Shown piece by piece: positions 54,707 to 62,700 of a stretch of DNA of 64,000 nucleotides. The DNA is taken from positions 496,001 to 560,000 of the forward strand of contig CAWJPY010000006.1 of NCBI GenBank assembly GCA_963844865.1. The letters run 5' to 3'. Below the pieces are notes generated by a model. It made no database searches. It worked only from the letters and a program-made list of their open reading frames with translations, and had not been told where the DNA came from. The DNA is from CAWJPY01 sp963844865. Lineage in GTDB: Bacteria; Acidobacteriota; Thermoanaerobaculia; Thermoanaerobaculales; Sulfomarinibacteraceae. Made by a program: the position numbers and the translations under genes. How positions within the stretch are numbered: the stretch's first letter is position 1; every line of letters begins with the position of its first letter.

Positions 54707-56077
54707 ATGAACTACCCGATCTGGGACATCGCCATGGGCGGTGGCGTGTTGATGGCCGTGGTGGCGATCGCGCACGTGGTCGTCGCGCACTTCGCCGTGG
54801 GAGGCGGCCTGGTGGTGGCGGTCACCGAGACGCTGTCGGTGCGCCGGGGTGACGGCGAGCTGCGCGAGCTGGCCCGCCGCTCATCGTTGATCCTGGTCCT
54901 CTTGTCCACCGTGTTCGGCGCCGTCAGCGGGGTTGGCATCTGGGTGACGGCGGGACTCATCTCGCCGGCGGCCATCTCGGCCCTCATTCACACGTACGTG
55001 TGGGGATGGGCCATCGAGTGGGTGTTCTTCATCGTGGAGATCGCCACGGCCGTCATCTACTACGCCACCTGGGACCGCATCTCCAAGGGCGCTCACCTGC
55101 TCCTGATCTGGGTCTACTTCGTTTCCGCCTACCTGTCCCTGGTGATCATCAACGGCATCATCACGTTCATGCTGACGCCCGGTGCCTGGCTCCAGACCCA
55201 GGGGTTCTGGGACGGGTTCTTCAACCCGACCTACTGGCCGAGTGTGGTCCTTCGTACAGGCATCGCCCTCCTCATGGGCACCGCCTTCATGATGCTCGCC
55301 GCTCTGCGCGGGACTCCCCAGGAGCGGGCCCGTCTCGTGCGCTACCTGGGGTTGTGGATGACGGCGGGCGTGCTCGTGGCCTACGGCGGCTACCGATGGT
55401 GGGAAGCGCAGCTTCCCGCGAGCGTCACCGACCTCTTCCGGGGTACGAGCCCGACCCTGCCTCAGCTCGCCACGGTGCGCCACCTGTTGCTGTGGGCCCT
55501 GGCCGCGACGCTCGTGGTCGTGACGGTGATGATGCTCGCCCTGCCGAGGCTGCGCGTGGCGCGGGGCGGCGCGGCCGTCGTCTTGCTGGCCTCGTCAGTG
55601 GTCTTCTTCGGAGGTTACGAGTGGCTCCGGGAGGGCGTCCGCAAGCCCTTCCTGATCTATCACTACATGTTCTCCAATGGGCTGCGTGTGAGCGACATCG
55701 GAGCCTTCGACCGGGACGGATTCCTCGTCCATGATGCGTGGGCGACGCAGGGCGTCGGCCAGGGTCCCGTCGCTCGCGGTCGGGCCATGTTCCGCGGCCA
55801 GTGCTCGAGCTGCCACACCATCGACGGATACCAGAGCATCCGGGCCTCGCTCCCGGACGATCCGGACATGATCTCCGGGGTGCTCATGGTGCTCCACGAC
55901 ATGGGGCAGACCTACGCCAAGGCCCCCCCCGGGCAGCCCGTGAACGTGGCCACCCTGGACTATCCGTACATGCCGCCGCTGGTGGGCAGCGAGGACGAGA
56001 TCAGCGACCTCGCCGCCTACCTGGGCACCCTGACGGGCACCGATGGCACGCCGGCAGCGCAAGGAGGACGGCCATGA
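54707..56077 (+). CDS. CydA-like membrane protein fused to a C-terminal cytochrome c domain
   Basis: The 456-residue protein has about nine membrane helices of the cytochrome bd subunit I type: conserved His23/His28 in AIAHVVVAHFAVGGG, SGVGIWVTAG, the Trp-rich WGWAIEWVFFIVEI and RWWEAQLPASV. After residue 355 a cytochrome c domain follows, with heme motif Cys366-Ser-Ser-Cys-His370 and the axial Met in YMPPLVGSEDEISDL. The E. coli-type quinol-binding Q loop (GRQPW) is not seen. This points to the bd-superfamily branch with a c-type heme, thought to use cytochrome c or another donor. It heads a two-gene operon opposite fur. Confidence 0.8.
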   Translation: MNYPIWDIAMGGGVLMAVVAIAHVVVAHFAVGGGLVVAVTETLSVRRGDGELRELARRSSLILVLLSTVFGAVSGVGIWVTAGLISPAAISALIHTYVWGWAIEWVFFIVEIATAVIYYATWDRISKGAHLLLIWVYFVSAYLSLVIINGIITFMLTPGAWLQTQGFWDGFFNPTYWPSVVLRTGIALLMGTAFMMLAALRGTPQERARLVRYLGLWMTAGVLVAYGGYRWWEAQLPASVTDLFRGTSPTLPQLATVRHLLLWALAATLVVVTVMMLALPRLRVARGGAAVVLLASSVVFFGGYEWLREGVRKPFLIYHYMFSNGLRVSDIGAFDRDGFLVHDAWATQGVGQGPVARGRAMFRGQCSSCHTIDGYQSIRASLPDDPDMISGVLMVLHDMGQTYAKAPPGQPVNVATLDYPYMPPLVGSEDEISDLAAYLGTLTGTDGTPAAQGGRP

Positions 56078-57191
56078 ACATGGAGCTCATCCCCGGACTC
56101 GATCCCCACGGTCTGCCCGGTCCGCCGTGGCTGTTCCAGTCACTTCTGGTGCTGACGTTCTTTCTGCACATGCTCTTCGTCAACCTCACCCTCGGCGGCA
56201 GCCTGCTGGCGGCGGTGAGCCACATCGCGTCCGGTGGTCGCGAGGGCGATCACCGTTTGCTGTTGGCGCGCCGTCTGGCCTCGGTGAACACCTTCGCCAT
56301 CGCCCTCGCCATCACCACCGGCATCGCGCCCCTGCTCTTCATCCAGGTCCTGTATCAGCAGTACTTCTACACTGCGACCATCCTCTTGGGCTGGATCTGG
56401 TTCTCCCTCCTCGCACTGCTCGTCCTGGGATACTACGCCGCCTACCTGTACAAGCTGCGGGGCGCTCCCGCCCGGGGCCAGGGTGGGGGGGATGGCTGGT
56501 GCTGGCGGCGGTGGCCTTCCTGCTCATCGCCTGCCTGCAGGTGGCGGTGTACCTGATCCAGGCCCAGCCGGGGCAGTGGGCGCGCTTCGCGGAGGCGCCG
56601 CTGGCGGTCCTCTCAGACGCGACCTTCTGGCCGCGCCTCCTGCACTTCGTTCTCGCAGCGCTCGCGTTCGCTGCCGTGATCATGGCCTGGTGGGCAGTGC
56701 GGCGGGCCCGTGCGGGCGAAGACGCCGACGGCAACCGCCGCATCGCCGCCTATGCGTGGCGATGGGCTCTGTGGACCACGGCGCTGGTGCTCGCGGACGG
56801 CTTCATCCTCCTCGCCGTGCTGCCGCGCCCGGTGCTGCTCTCCCTGATGCGGGGAGGGGCCGCCACCATGGTGCCGCTGATCCTGGCCATCTTGCTCGCC
56901 GTGGGGCTGGTGATGATGCTGGCTCGTGGCTCCGATCCCGTGCAGAGCCCAGGCCTCGTCGGTGGCGTGGCGGCCACCGCGGTGCTCGTCATCGCGGTCA
57001 TGACCATCGTCCGCGACCAGGTCCGGGTGTTCTACCTGCAGCCTGCCACCTCTCACTTCACGTGGCAGACGGCGCCGCAGTGGTTCAACACCGCCCTCTT
57101 CGCCCTCCTCCTGATCGCCGGCCTGGCGACCATCGCCTATGTGGTGCGGCGGGTGCTGGGGGCGCCCGCGAGCGGTCCGGAGGCGGCCTGA
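56074..57191 (+). CDS. second CydA-like membrane subunit (1 frameshift in a G run)
   Basis: Coupled to the previous gene by ATGA. The first 135 residues (LFQSLLVLTFFLHMLFVNLT, LGGSLLAAVSH, LYQQYFYTATILLGWIWFSL) follow the same pattern as the N-terminal helices of the upstream CydA-like protein, including His32 in FFLHMLF. The frame then breaks in a run of seven G at 56487-56493; the downstream frame continues GWLVLAAVAFLLIACLQVAV with five more helices to LRRVLGAPASGPEAA-like end before TGA 57189. The full length is about 372 residues. It looks like a CydA paralogue and not CydB. The break is probably a homopolymer error. Confidence 0.75.
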
Positions 57192-57219
57192 CCGCGGCAG
57201 GGGGGGTGCGGTTGCGGGA

Positions 57220-57516
57220 TCAGCCCGGTGAACGCCGGCGTGTCCACTCCGCGGGGGTGAGCGTCCGCATCTGAAGGGCATGCACCGCCGATGCCATGAG
57301 ATCGCCCATGGCGGCATACACCAGACGCTGCGCCTCGAGCCTGGTGAGGCCCTCGAAGCGCGGCGACACGATCAGCACGGAGTAGTGCCCGCCGCCCGCG
57401 GCTCCGGCGTGCCCGGCGTGGTGGGCACTCTGGTCCGAGACCTCGACATGGACCGCCTCGAGCTCCCGCCGGAGGCGGTCCTCGATCAGGTCGCGCGGCG
57501 AGTCAGCCGGGGACAT
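57220..57516 (-). CDS. bolA: BolA-family protein
   Basis: The 98-residue protein has the BolA fold: DRLRRELEAVHVEVSDQSA, a Gly/His-rich loop HHAGHAGAAGGGHYSVLIVS, then FEGLTRLEAQRLVYAAMGD and the conserved end SAVHALQMRTLTPAEW. BolA proteins pair with monothiol glutaredoxins to handle iron-sulfur clusters. The loop His residues are the cluster ligands. No glutaredoxin gene is nearby. It converges on the CydA-like pair, with 28 bases between stops. Confidence 0.92.
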   Translation of the reverse strand: MSPADSPRDLIEDRLRRELEAVHVEVSDQSAHHAGHAGAAGGGHYSVLIVSPRFEGLTRLEAQRLVYAAMGDLMASAVHALQMRTLTPAEWTRRRSPG

Positions 57517-57585
57517 GATCGGCGCGACCCGCGGCCGGTTGGAGTGTGATCTGGTGGCGGGAGTCGCCGTGGCGGGGTTGCGGCC

Positions 57586-57792
57586 TCACTTGGGCTCGAC
57601 GGTGCCGTGCTCCTGGCCGCCGTTTCGGGCGTCGCCGTCCGTTTCCTTGTCCGGTGTGCGCACCGAGTCCTTGAAGTTTCGGATCCCCTCGCCGAGACCC
57701 TTGCCGAGTCGCGGCAGCTTGTTCACGCCGAACAGCACGACGATGATCGCGAGAATGATGAGAAGCTCTGGCAGACCGAGGCTACCGAACAT
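57586..57792 (-). CDS. tatA: twin-arginine translocase subunit TatA
   Basis: The 68-residue protein has the TatA layout: a membrane helix GLPELLIILAIIVVLFGVNK, the hinge KLPRLGKGLGEGIRNF as amphipathic helix, and a polar tail. It would build the Tat pore for folded proteins. The FG motif (VVLFG) before the hinge is conserved. tatB and tatC are not present. ATG 57792 follows GGAGG; the gene lies 18 bases after the kinase gene. Confidence 0.93.
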   Translation of the reverse strand: MFGSLGLPELLIILAIIVVLFGVNKLPRLGKGLGEGIRNFKDSVRTPDKETDGDARNGGQEHGTVEPK

Positions 57793-57810
57793 GCGGACCT
57801 CCGTTCCGAG

Positions 57811-58755
57811 CTAGTCTACCAGAAGAGCTGTCAAGGAGGATGGAAGCCCGAGCTCTCCGGCCGCGCTGCGGAGCCGCGCCTCGAGGGCGGTGAGCCACGG
57901 GCGGTAGCGCGATCGACCCTCGAGGAGGAGACGGGCGAAGGTGCCGAGCACCTTGAGCGCACGCTGCAGGCGTGCCTCGGCGAACCGTCGGCGATAGCCG
58001 GGGGCCGCGCCCACCATGTCCGCCCACTCTTTGAGCCACTGCTCTGCTTCGCCGGCAGCGAGGAGCTCCGGAGTGTCCCTCTCTTCGAGCAAGGAGGCGG
58101 CGTCATAGGTGTCGGGTCCCACCAGGATGTCCTGAATGTCGATGATGCCCACTCCGCCGTCGATCAGGAAGAACAGGTTGTTGAGGTGGAAATCGCGGTG
58201 ACAGACGCGGAGCGGATGGGCCGCCACCGCGGCTGCCAGCCGGTCCAGATACGCACTCAGTGCGAGCGTCGGGGTAACGTCCCGGAGGTGTTTGACGTAC
58301 CAGAGCTGGAAGCCGGCGAGCTCGAACCGCAGGCGCGCCTCGTCGAGAGGGCGGTTCCACCCAGGCAGCCCCCGAGGCGGCAGGCCGGCCAGAGTGGCGA
58401 GCGGGTGGAGGGTGCGTCGGAGGAGATCCAACCGCTCGGGACCGGCGGCCTTGCGCAGGGTGGTGGCCGCGTCCTCGATCCCGAAGTCCTCGACCACCAT
58501 CCACCCCGCCGCGGGCCGGCTGTCGAGGACGTCGGGGACGCGGAGGCCGTGGGCCCGGCACCAGCGCAGCACCTCGAGGTCGCGGCCGATGGTGGCCGCC
58601 GCCTCCCGGCCGTACTCGGCCAAGATCGCCGTCCTCGACCCGCCGTCGGCCTCGACCCGGGTGTAGCGGCGCCAGGAGGCATCGCCGACCAGGGGCTCCC
58701 GCCGATGCCAGCGATCCGTGCGGAGAGGTGCCGCTCGATCTCCCACGGTGGGCAT
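57811..58755 (-). CDS. aminoglycoside-phosphotransferase-fold kinase (AmgK-like)
   Basis: The 314-residue protein is an APH-fold kinase with the catalytic loop RVCHRDFHLNNLFFL (catalytic Asp and metal Asn; about residue 184) and metal motif GIIDIQDILVGP near 205. The N-lobe has GDASWRRYTRVE near 24. Sequence resembles AmgK, the anomeric kinase for N-acetylmuramate and N-acetylglucosamine in the cell-wall recycling bypass of MurA; the partner MurU is not in the window, so the substrate is uncertain. It is the first gene of a minus-strand run with tatA and bolA. Confidence 0.8.
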   Translation of the reverse strand: MPTVGDRAAPLRTDRWHRREPLVGDASWRRYTRVEADGGSRTAILAEYGREAAATIGRDLEVLRWCRAHGLRVPDVLDSRPAAGWMVVEDFGIEDAATTLRKAAGPERLDLLRRTLHPLATLAGLPPRGLPGWNRPLDEARLRFELAGFQLWYVKHLRDVTPTLALSAYLDRLAAAVAAHPLRVCHRDFHLNNLFFLIDGGVGIIDIQDILVGPDTYDAASLLEERDTPELLAAGEAEQWLKEWADMVGAAPGYRRRFAEARLQRALKVLGTFARLLLEGRSRYRPWLTALEARLRSAAGELGLPSSLTALLVD

Positions 58756-58784
58756 GGTAGCAGCGGCCGCTCAGGGACGTACCG

Positions 58785-58810
58785 AGGAACGGTTCCTGCT
58801 CTGCTAGTAT
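58785..58810 (+). promoter_or_regulatory. palindrome and extended -10 upstream of the gene at 58856
   Basis: TGCTAGTAT (58802-58810) is an extended -10 element. In place of a -35 box stands a perfect 13-base inverted repeat, AGGAAC-G-GTTCCT (58785-58797), which could be an operator or activator site. Confidence 0.42.
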
Positions 58811-58855
58811 TGAAAGATCTGGGGGAGGAGGTGAGTTGACCTTCCCGGAGGGTTC

Positions 58856-59230
58856 ATGGAGGAGTCCCGGACACAGAAACTCCAGCAGCTTCTCAAGCGC
58901 CTCGGACAGGCGGTCCACGGGTCCGTGATCCAGTCCAAGGAGGTCAAGGCCTGCCTCGACGAGCTCCACCACGACGGGTGGCAGGCGGTGATGCTGCTGG
59001 AAGCCTCCCTGGTGTGCCGCGACGGAGGACCCCTGGAGGCTGAGGATGGTGCCATCCACATCCACGTGGATCCCTCCGAGGTGTCCGCGGACTATCGGAT
59101 CGATGCCACCGACGCCCGCCTGCTCACCTCCCTCGGCATCTCGCCCAGCCGCCACCGCACACAGCGGACCTCCTCGCGGCGGGTGGAACCCCATGGCAGA
59201 GACCACGGACCGGACAAACCTGGTCGGTAG
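58856..59230 (+). CDS. protein of unknown function
   Basis: I do not recognise this 124-residue protein. It starts MEESRTQKLQQLLKRLGQAV after GGAGGG and looks cytosolic and helical, with a compact domain to about residue 90 (KACLDELHHDGWQAVMLLEA, DATDARLLTSLGI) and a basic, probably disordered tail. The tail overlaps the rlmN start by 38 bases. It might be a small regulator, as its own promoter has a palindrome, but no DNA-binding motif is visible. Confidence 0.6.
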   Translation: MEESRTQKLQQLLKRLGQAVHGSVIQSKEVKACLDELHHDGWQAVMLLEASLVCRDGGPLEAEDGAIHIHVDPSEVSADYRIDATDARLLTSLGISPSRHRTQRTSSRRVEPHGRDHGPDKPGR

Positions 59231-60242
59231 GTCGGCGGAGGAGATCGCCGCCATCCTTCGTGATCACCTCGACCGGTCCTTCCGCGGTCGCCAGGTGGCT
59301 CACTGGATATTGGAGCGCGATGCGACCAGCTTTGCCGACATGACGAACCTGCCCCGCGTGTTGCGAGGCGAGCTGGAGGAGCACTTCACCCTCCGGGATC
59401 CCGAGGTGGCGGCGGTGGTGGCCGCCCCGGACGGCGCCCGCAAGTACCTGTTCCGGCTCGCGGATGAGACCACGGTGGAGGGTGTCGCAATACCGGGCGG
59501 CCCCAAGCTGACGCTCTGTCTGTCTTCCCAGGCGGGCTGCGCGTTGGGCTGCACGTTCTGCGCCACCGGCGCGCTGGGACCGGGGCGCAACCTCACGCCG
59601 AGCGAGATCGTGGGCCAGTACCGGGTGATGGCGCGCGCCCAGCCCGAGCCCGCGGACCGGATCAACATCGTGTTCATGGGCATGGGCGAGCCCCTGCTCA
59701 ACACAGCTCACCTCGGGCGAGCGCTCGATGTGCTCATGACCAGGATCAGCCCCAAGCGGATCACCGTGTCCACGGCCGGGGTGCTCCCCGGCATCCGCTG
59801 GCTGGCGCGCCTCCCGAGGCGGCCCAAGCTGGCCGTCTCCCTGAATGCGCCGGACCAGGAGCGAAGGGCCCTGATCATGCCCATCGCCCGTCGGTATCCG
59901 CTCCCGGAGCTGGTCGCCGAGCTGGGGCGCTTCCCCCTCGAGTCAGGACGCCGCATCACCTTCGAGTACGTCCTGTTGAGGGGTTTCAACGACGCGACCG
60001 CCGACGCGGACCTGCTGGCCGACTTGCTGCGCGGGCTGCCGAGCAAGGTCAACCTCATCCCCTGCAACGAGGACGAAGGTCTCCTCCCGGGCCTCCACAG
60101 GCCCGCGGTGGATGTGATCGACACCTTCGCCAGCCGTCTCCGCGACCGGGGCCTCACCGCCACGGTGCGTTGGTCACGGGGTGCGGACGTGGCCGCCGCA
60201 TGTGGTCAGCTGAAGGGGCAACGACCCTCCGGGCTGCCCTGA
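59193..60242 (+). CDS. rlmN: 23S rRNA/tRNA C2-adenine methyltransferase RlmN
   Basis: RlmN is a radical-SAM enzyme that methylates A2503 of 23S rRNA and A37 of some tRNAs. The 349-residue protein has the cluster motif CALGCTFCATG (CxxxCxxC) near residue 115, SAM elements VFMGMGEPLLN near 156, LNAPDQERR near 218, and a C-terminal Cys in AAACGQLKG that serves as the acceptor for the dual-Cys mechanism. N-terminal HhH-like part is normal. ATG 59193 begins the family N-terminus; its ribosome site is weak, consistent with coupling to the preceding gene. Confidence 0.94.
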   Translation: MAETTDRTNLVGRSAEEIAAILRDHLDRSFRGRQVAHWILERDATSFADMTNLPRVLRGELEEHFTLRDPEVAAVVAAPDGARKYLFRLADETTVEGVAIPGGPKLTLCLSSQAGCALGCTFCATGALGPGRNLTPSEIVGQYRVMARAQPEPADRINIVFMGMGEPLLNTAHLGRALDVLMTRISPKRITVSTAGVLPGIRWLARLPRRPKLAVSLNAPDQERRALIMPIARRYPLPELVAELGRFPLESGRRITFEYVLLRGFNDATADADLLADLLRGLPSKVNLIPCNEDEGLLPGLHRPAVDVIDTFASRLRDRGLTATVRWSRGADVAAACGQLKGQRPSGLP

Positions 60243-60260
60243 CGACGGCCTGCGGTCTCC

Positions 60261-61073
60261 TCAAGGGCGGCGCCGATAGACCACCGACAGCTGGCGACCC
60301 GCCTTCGCGCCGTCGCGTCGGTATGAAGCGAGGGTGGGCGTGCCGGCGGTGCAGGGTCCGACCGACTGGACGCGGTCCACACCGAGGGCGTGGAGCTGCG
60401 CAGCGAGGAAGGCGCGCAGGTCGACGTGCTCCCCACGGCGCCACAGAGTGGCATCGACCCGCTGCGTCTCCAGGGCGGCGATGACCTCGTCTCCCACCGG
60501 GTAGTGTTCGCCGCAGATGGCCGGTCCCAGGTAGACCCGCAGCGCGGTTGGCTCCTCCTCATAGAGCCGGCGGCATCGCTCGATGAGGCGGCGCACGATA
60601 CCGCCGGCGGCGCCACGCCAGCCGGCGTGGACCGCAGCGACCACCCGCCGCCCGGCGGCGAGCACCGGCACGCAGTCGGCGGTCTGGAGCAGGAGAGCGA
60701 TGGCGGGGGTCGCCGTGAGGAGGCCGTCACACGCTTCCAACGGCTCCTCCGCCCCGGGCCTTCGGACCGCGCGCACCTCCACGCCGTGAACCTGGTTGCA
60801 CCAACATAGGCCGTCGACGGCCGACTCGAGCGCGCGTCGCAGATCGCGCCTGCGCCCCTCGAGCTCCGTCGTGACGCGCGGTGGCCCCTGGCCGAAGAGG
60901 AATGTGGCGCCATCCGGGTCGCGGCGCCTGAGGGCACGTTCCGAGCCCACCGCCACCTCTCGCCATCCGCCGTCGTCGAGCTTGGTCACCCCGCGTCGCC
61001 CCGCTGCCCAATGGTACAATGCGAAGACCGAGCACGGGGGCTCGCCCTTCACGAACGTCGACCGCTCGACCAA
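60261..61073 (-). CDS. pgeF: peptidoglycan editing factor PgeF (YfiH/LACC1 family)
   Basis: YfiH/LACC1-family proteins act as polyphenol oxidase or purine nucleoside phosphorylase in vitro, and in E. coli PgeF removes wrong muropeptide precursors. The 270-residue span has the metal-site segments CNQVHGVEVR near residue 94, TADCVPVLAAG near 130, AVHAGWRGAAGGIVRRL near 145, the YfiH motif GPAICGEHYPVGDEV and the final LASYRRDGAKAGRQLSVVYR. GTG 60989 would give 242 residues and is a credible alternative start, as the first 28 residues look non-homologous. It converges on rlmN. Confidence 0.88.
   Translation of the reverse strand: MVERSTFVKGEPPCSVFALYHWAAGRRGVTKLDDGGWREVAVGSERALRRRDPDGATFLFGQGPPRVTTELEGRRRDLRRALESAVDGLCWCNQVHGVEVRAVRRPGAEEPLEACDGLLTATPAIALLLQTADCVPVLAAGRRVVAAVHAGWRGAAGGIVRRLIERCRRLYEEEPTALRVYLGPAICGEHYPVGDEVIAALETQRVDATLWRRGEHVDLRAFLAAQLHALGVDRVQSVGPCTAGTPTLASYRRDGAKAGRQLSVVYRRRP
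61012..61020 (+). promoter_or_regulatory. candidate extended -10 promoter upstream of ftsE
   Basis: TGGTACAAT has the extended -10 form. No -35 box is seen at a proper distance. It lies about 160 bases before the ftsE start, and inside the 5' part of pgeF on the other strand if the longer pgeF start is used. Confidence 0.35.
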
Positions 61074-61181
61074 CGCACGCCCAGCGTCCCGTCTGCAGAC
61101 ACCGGCACAGGTGGTCGGCTGTGGAGAGGAGACCGGGAGGTCGTGCCTCGGCTGCGCAGGAGGCAGGGAGCTCGACAGGCG

Positions 61182-61849
61182 GTGATTCGGCTGCGCAACC
61201 TCGCCAAGAGCTTCGACGGCAGACCCGTGCTGCGGGATCTGAACCTGCGTGTGGAGGCAGGAGAGTTCGTGTTCCTGACCGGGCCCTCGGGGGCCGGCAA
61301 GACCACGCTGCTGAAGATGCTGTACGCGGCGGAGCGGCCGTCCGCCGGCGAGGTCTGGGTTGCGGGAGAGCGGGTTGATGAGCTCCCCCCCGCAAGCTCG
61401 CCCTCCTGAGACGCAAGGTCGGCGTGATCTTCCAGGATTTCAAGCTGCTCAGGAGCAAGACCGTGATGGAGAACCTCACCTTCGTGCTCCGCTTCCACGG
61501 CATCGCTCCACGAGAGGCTCATCGTCGTGCCTATCAGGTCCTGAAGCGGCTCGGCCTGCACCACCGGCAGAGCGCGTTTCCGGAGTCCCTGTCGGGTGGC
61601 GAGCAGCAGCGGGTGGCCATCGCGCGGGCCCTCGCCTATCAACCCCGTCTCATCCTGGCGGACGAGCCGACCGGCAACCTGGACGCCGATCTCGCCGGCG
61701 AGCTCCTGAGCTTGCTGTGTGACATCAACTACCAGGGCGCCACGGTGCTCGTGGCGACCCACGACCACTCGCTGCTGGACTCGATCCCGGCCCGTACGCT
61801 CGTCCTCCACGCAGGGACGGTGGACTACGACGGGGCGTGGCCGCCGTGA
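61182..61849 (+). CDS. ftsE: cell-division ATP-binding protein FtsE (1 frameshift in a C run)
   Basis: FtsE drives the FtsEX complex that activates septal peptidoglycan hydrolases. Sequence begins IRLRNLAKSFDGRPVLRDLN; Walker A GPSGAGKTTLLKMLY, then after the break the Q loop VIFQDFKLL (QDFKLL is typical of FtsE), signature LSGGEQQRVAIARAL and Walker B RLILADEPTGNLDAD. Length is 222 residues once the frame is restored. The frame is lost at a run of six C (61386-61391), where seven would restore it. This is most likely a homopolymer error. Overlaps ftsX by 13 bases. Confidence 0.92.
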
Positions 61850-62694
61850 TCCGACACGCCCTCGCAGAGGGATGGCTGGTGCTCCGTCACCGAGTCCTGG
61901 TGAGCCTCGGGCTGGCGGTGAGCCTCGCGGTCCCCGTCTGTCTGGCGGGAGTGAGCTGGACCGTGATCGCCTGGCTGGGACCGGTGGCGGAGATGGCGGG
62001 GAACGCGGACGTGGTGCCCGTGCTACTCCACCCGCTCATGAGCGAAGAGCAGCGGCAAGAGTGGATTTCGGAGCAGCGGGCCGCTCATCCCGAGTGGCGG
62101 GTGGAGGAGGTGTCGCCATCCGATCTCGCCGCTCGTTTGACCCGTTGGTTCCCCTACCTCTCCGATCTCCTCGAGGATGATGGTGGAATGCTGACGCCCT
62201 TGATCGAGATCACGACCCGCGATCCGGAGAGCGTCGGAGCGCTCGAGGGGAGCCCGGCGGTGGTGGCGATCGGACCCCGGTCGTCGGTGCAGCGTACGGT
62301 GGGCTCGAGCGCGCGCGCGGTCGGGACGGTCCTGGTGCTGACGAGCGCCATGCTCCTGTTGGCAGCCACTGTGTTCGCAGCGGTGTGGGTGCACCTGGAG
62401 CTCTACCGGCACTCCGACGAGATCACCATCATGCGCCTGGTGGGGGCCACGGAGCCGGCCGTCCGGGGACCGTTCCTGTTCGCCTGCGCGGCGCCGGGTG
62501 TGGTGGCAGCGGTCCTGGCGGCTGTGGGCACGTCGCTGGCGGTCGGCCGCCTTTCGGTGCTCACCGCGAGCCTCGGTCTGCCGGACCTGCGCCTGTCGAT
62601 CCCGGTTCTGGCGATGGAGGCGATGCTCGCCTGCGGCCTTCCCCTGACGGCGGCGGCGGTGGTCTTGAGCCGCCACGCCGCCGCGGATCTCTGA
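61837..62694 (+). CDS. ftsX: cell-division permease-like protein FtsX
   Basis: FtsX is the membrane partner of FtsE. The 285-residue protein has the FtsX topology: one helix near residue 25-45, a periplasmic domain (about 50-150), then three helices (VGTVLVLTSAMLLLAATVFA near 166, PFLFACAAPGVVAAVLAAVG near 212 and a last one near 262). The cytosolic loop LELYRHSDEITIMRLVGATE with the conserved ExxxMRLVGA motif faces FtsE. GTG 61837 overlaps ftsE. A periplasmic hydrolase activator such as EnvC is not immediately adjacent. Confidence 0.91.
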   Translation: MAAVIRHALAEGWLVLRHRVLVSLGLAVSLAVPVCLAGVSWTVIAWLGPVAEMAGNADVVPVLLHPLMSEEQRQEWISEQRAAHPEWRVEEVSPSDLAARLTRWFPYLSDLLEDDGGMLTPLIEITTRDPESVGALEGSPAVVAIGPRSSVQRTVGSSARAVGTVLVLTSAMLLLAATVFAAVWVHLELYRHSDEITIMRLVGATEPAVRGPFLFACAAPGVVAAVLAAVGTSLAVGRLSVLTASLGLPDLRLSIPVLAMEAMLACGLPLTAAAVVLSRHAAADL

Positions 62695-62700
62695 TCGCGC

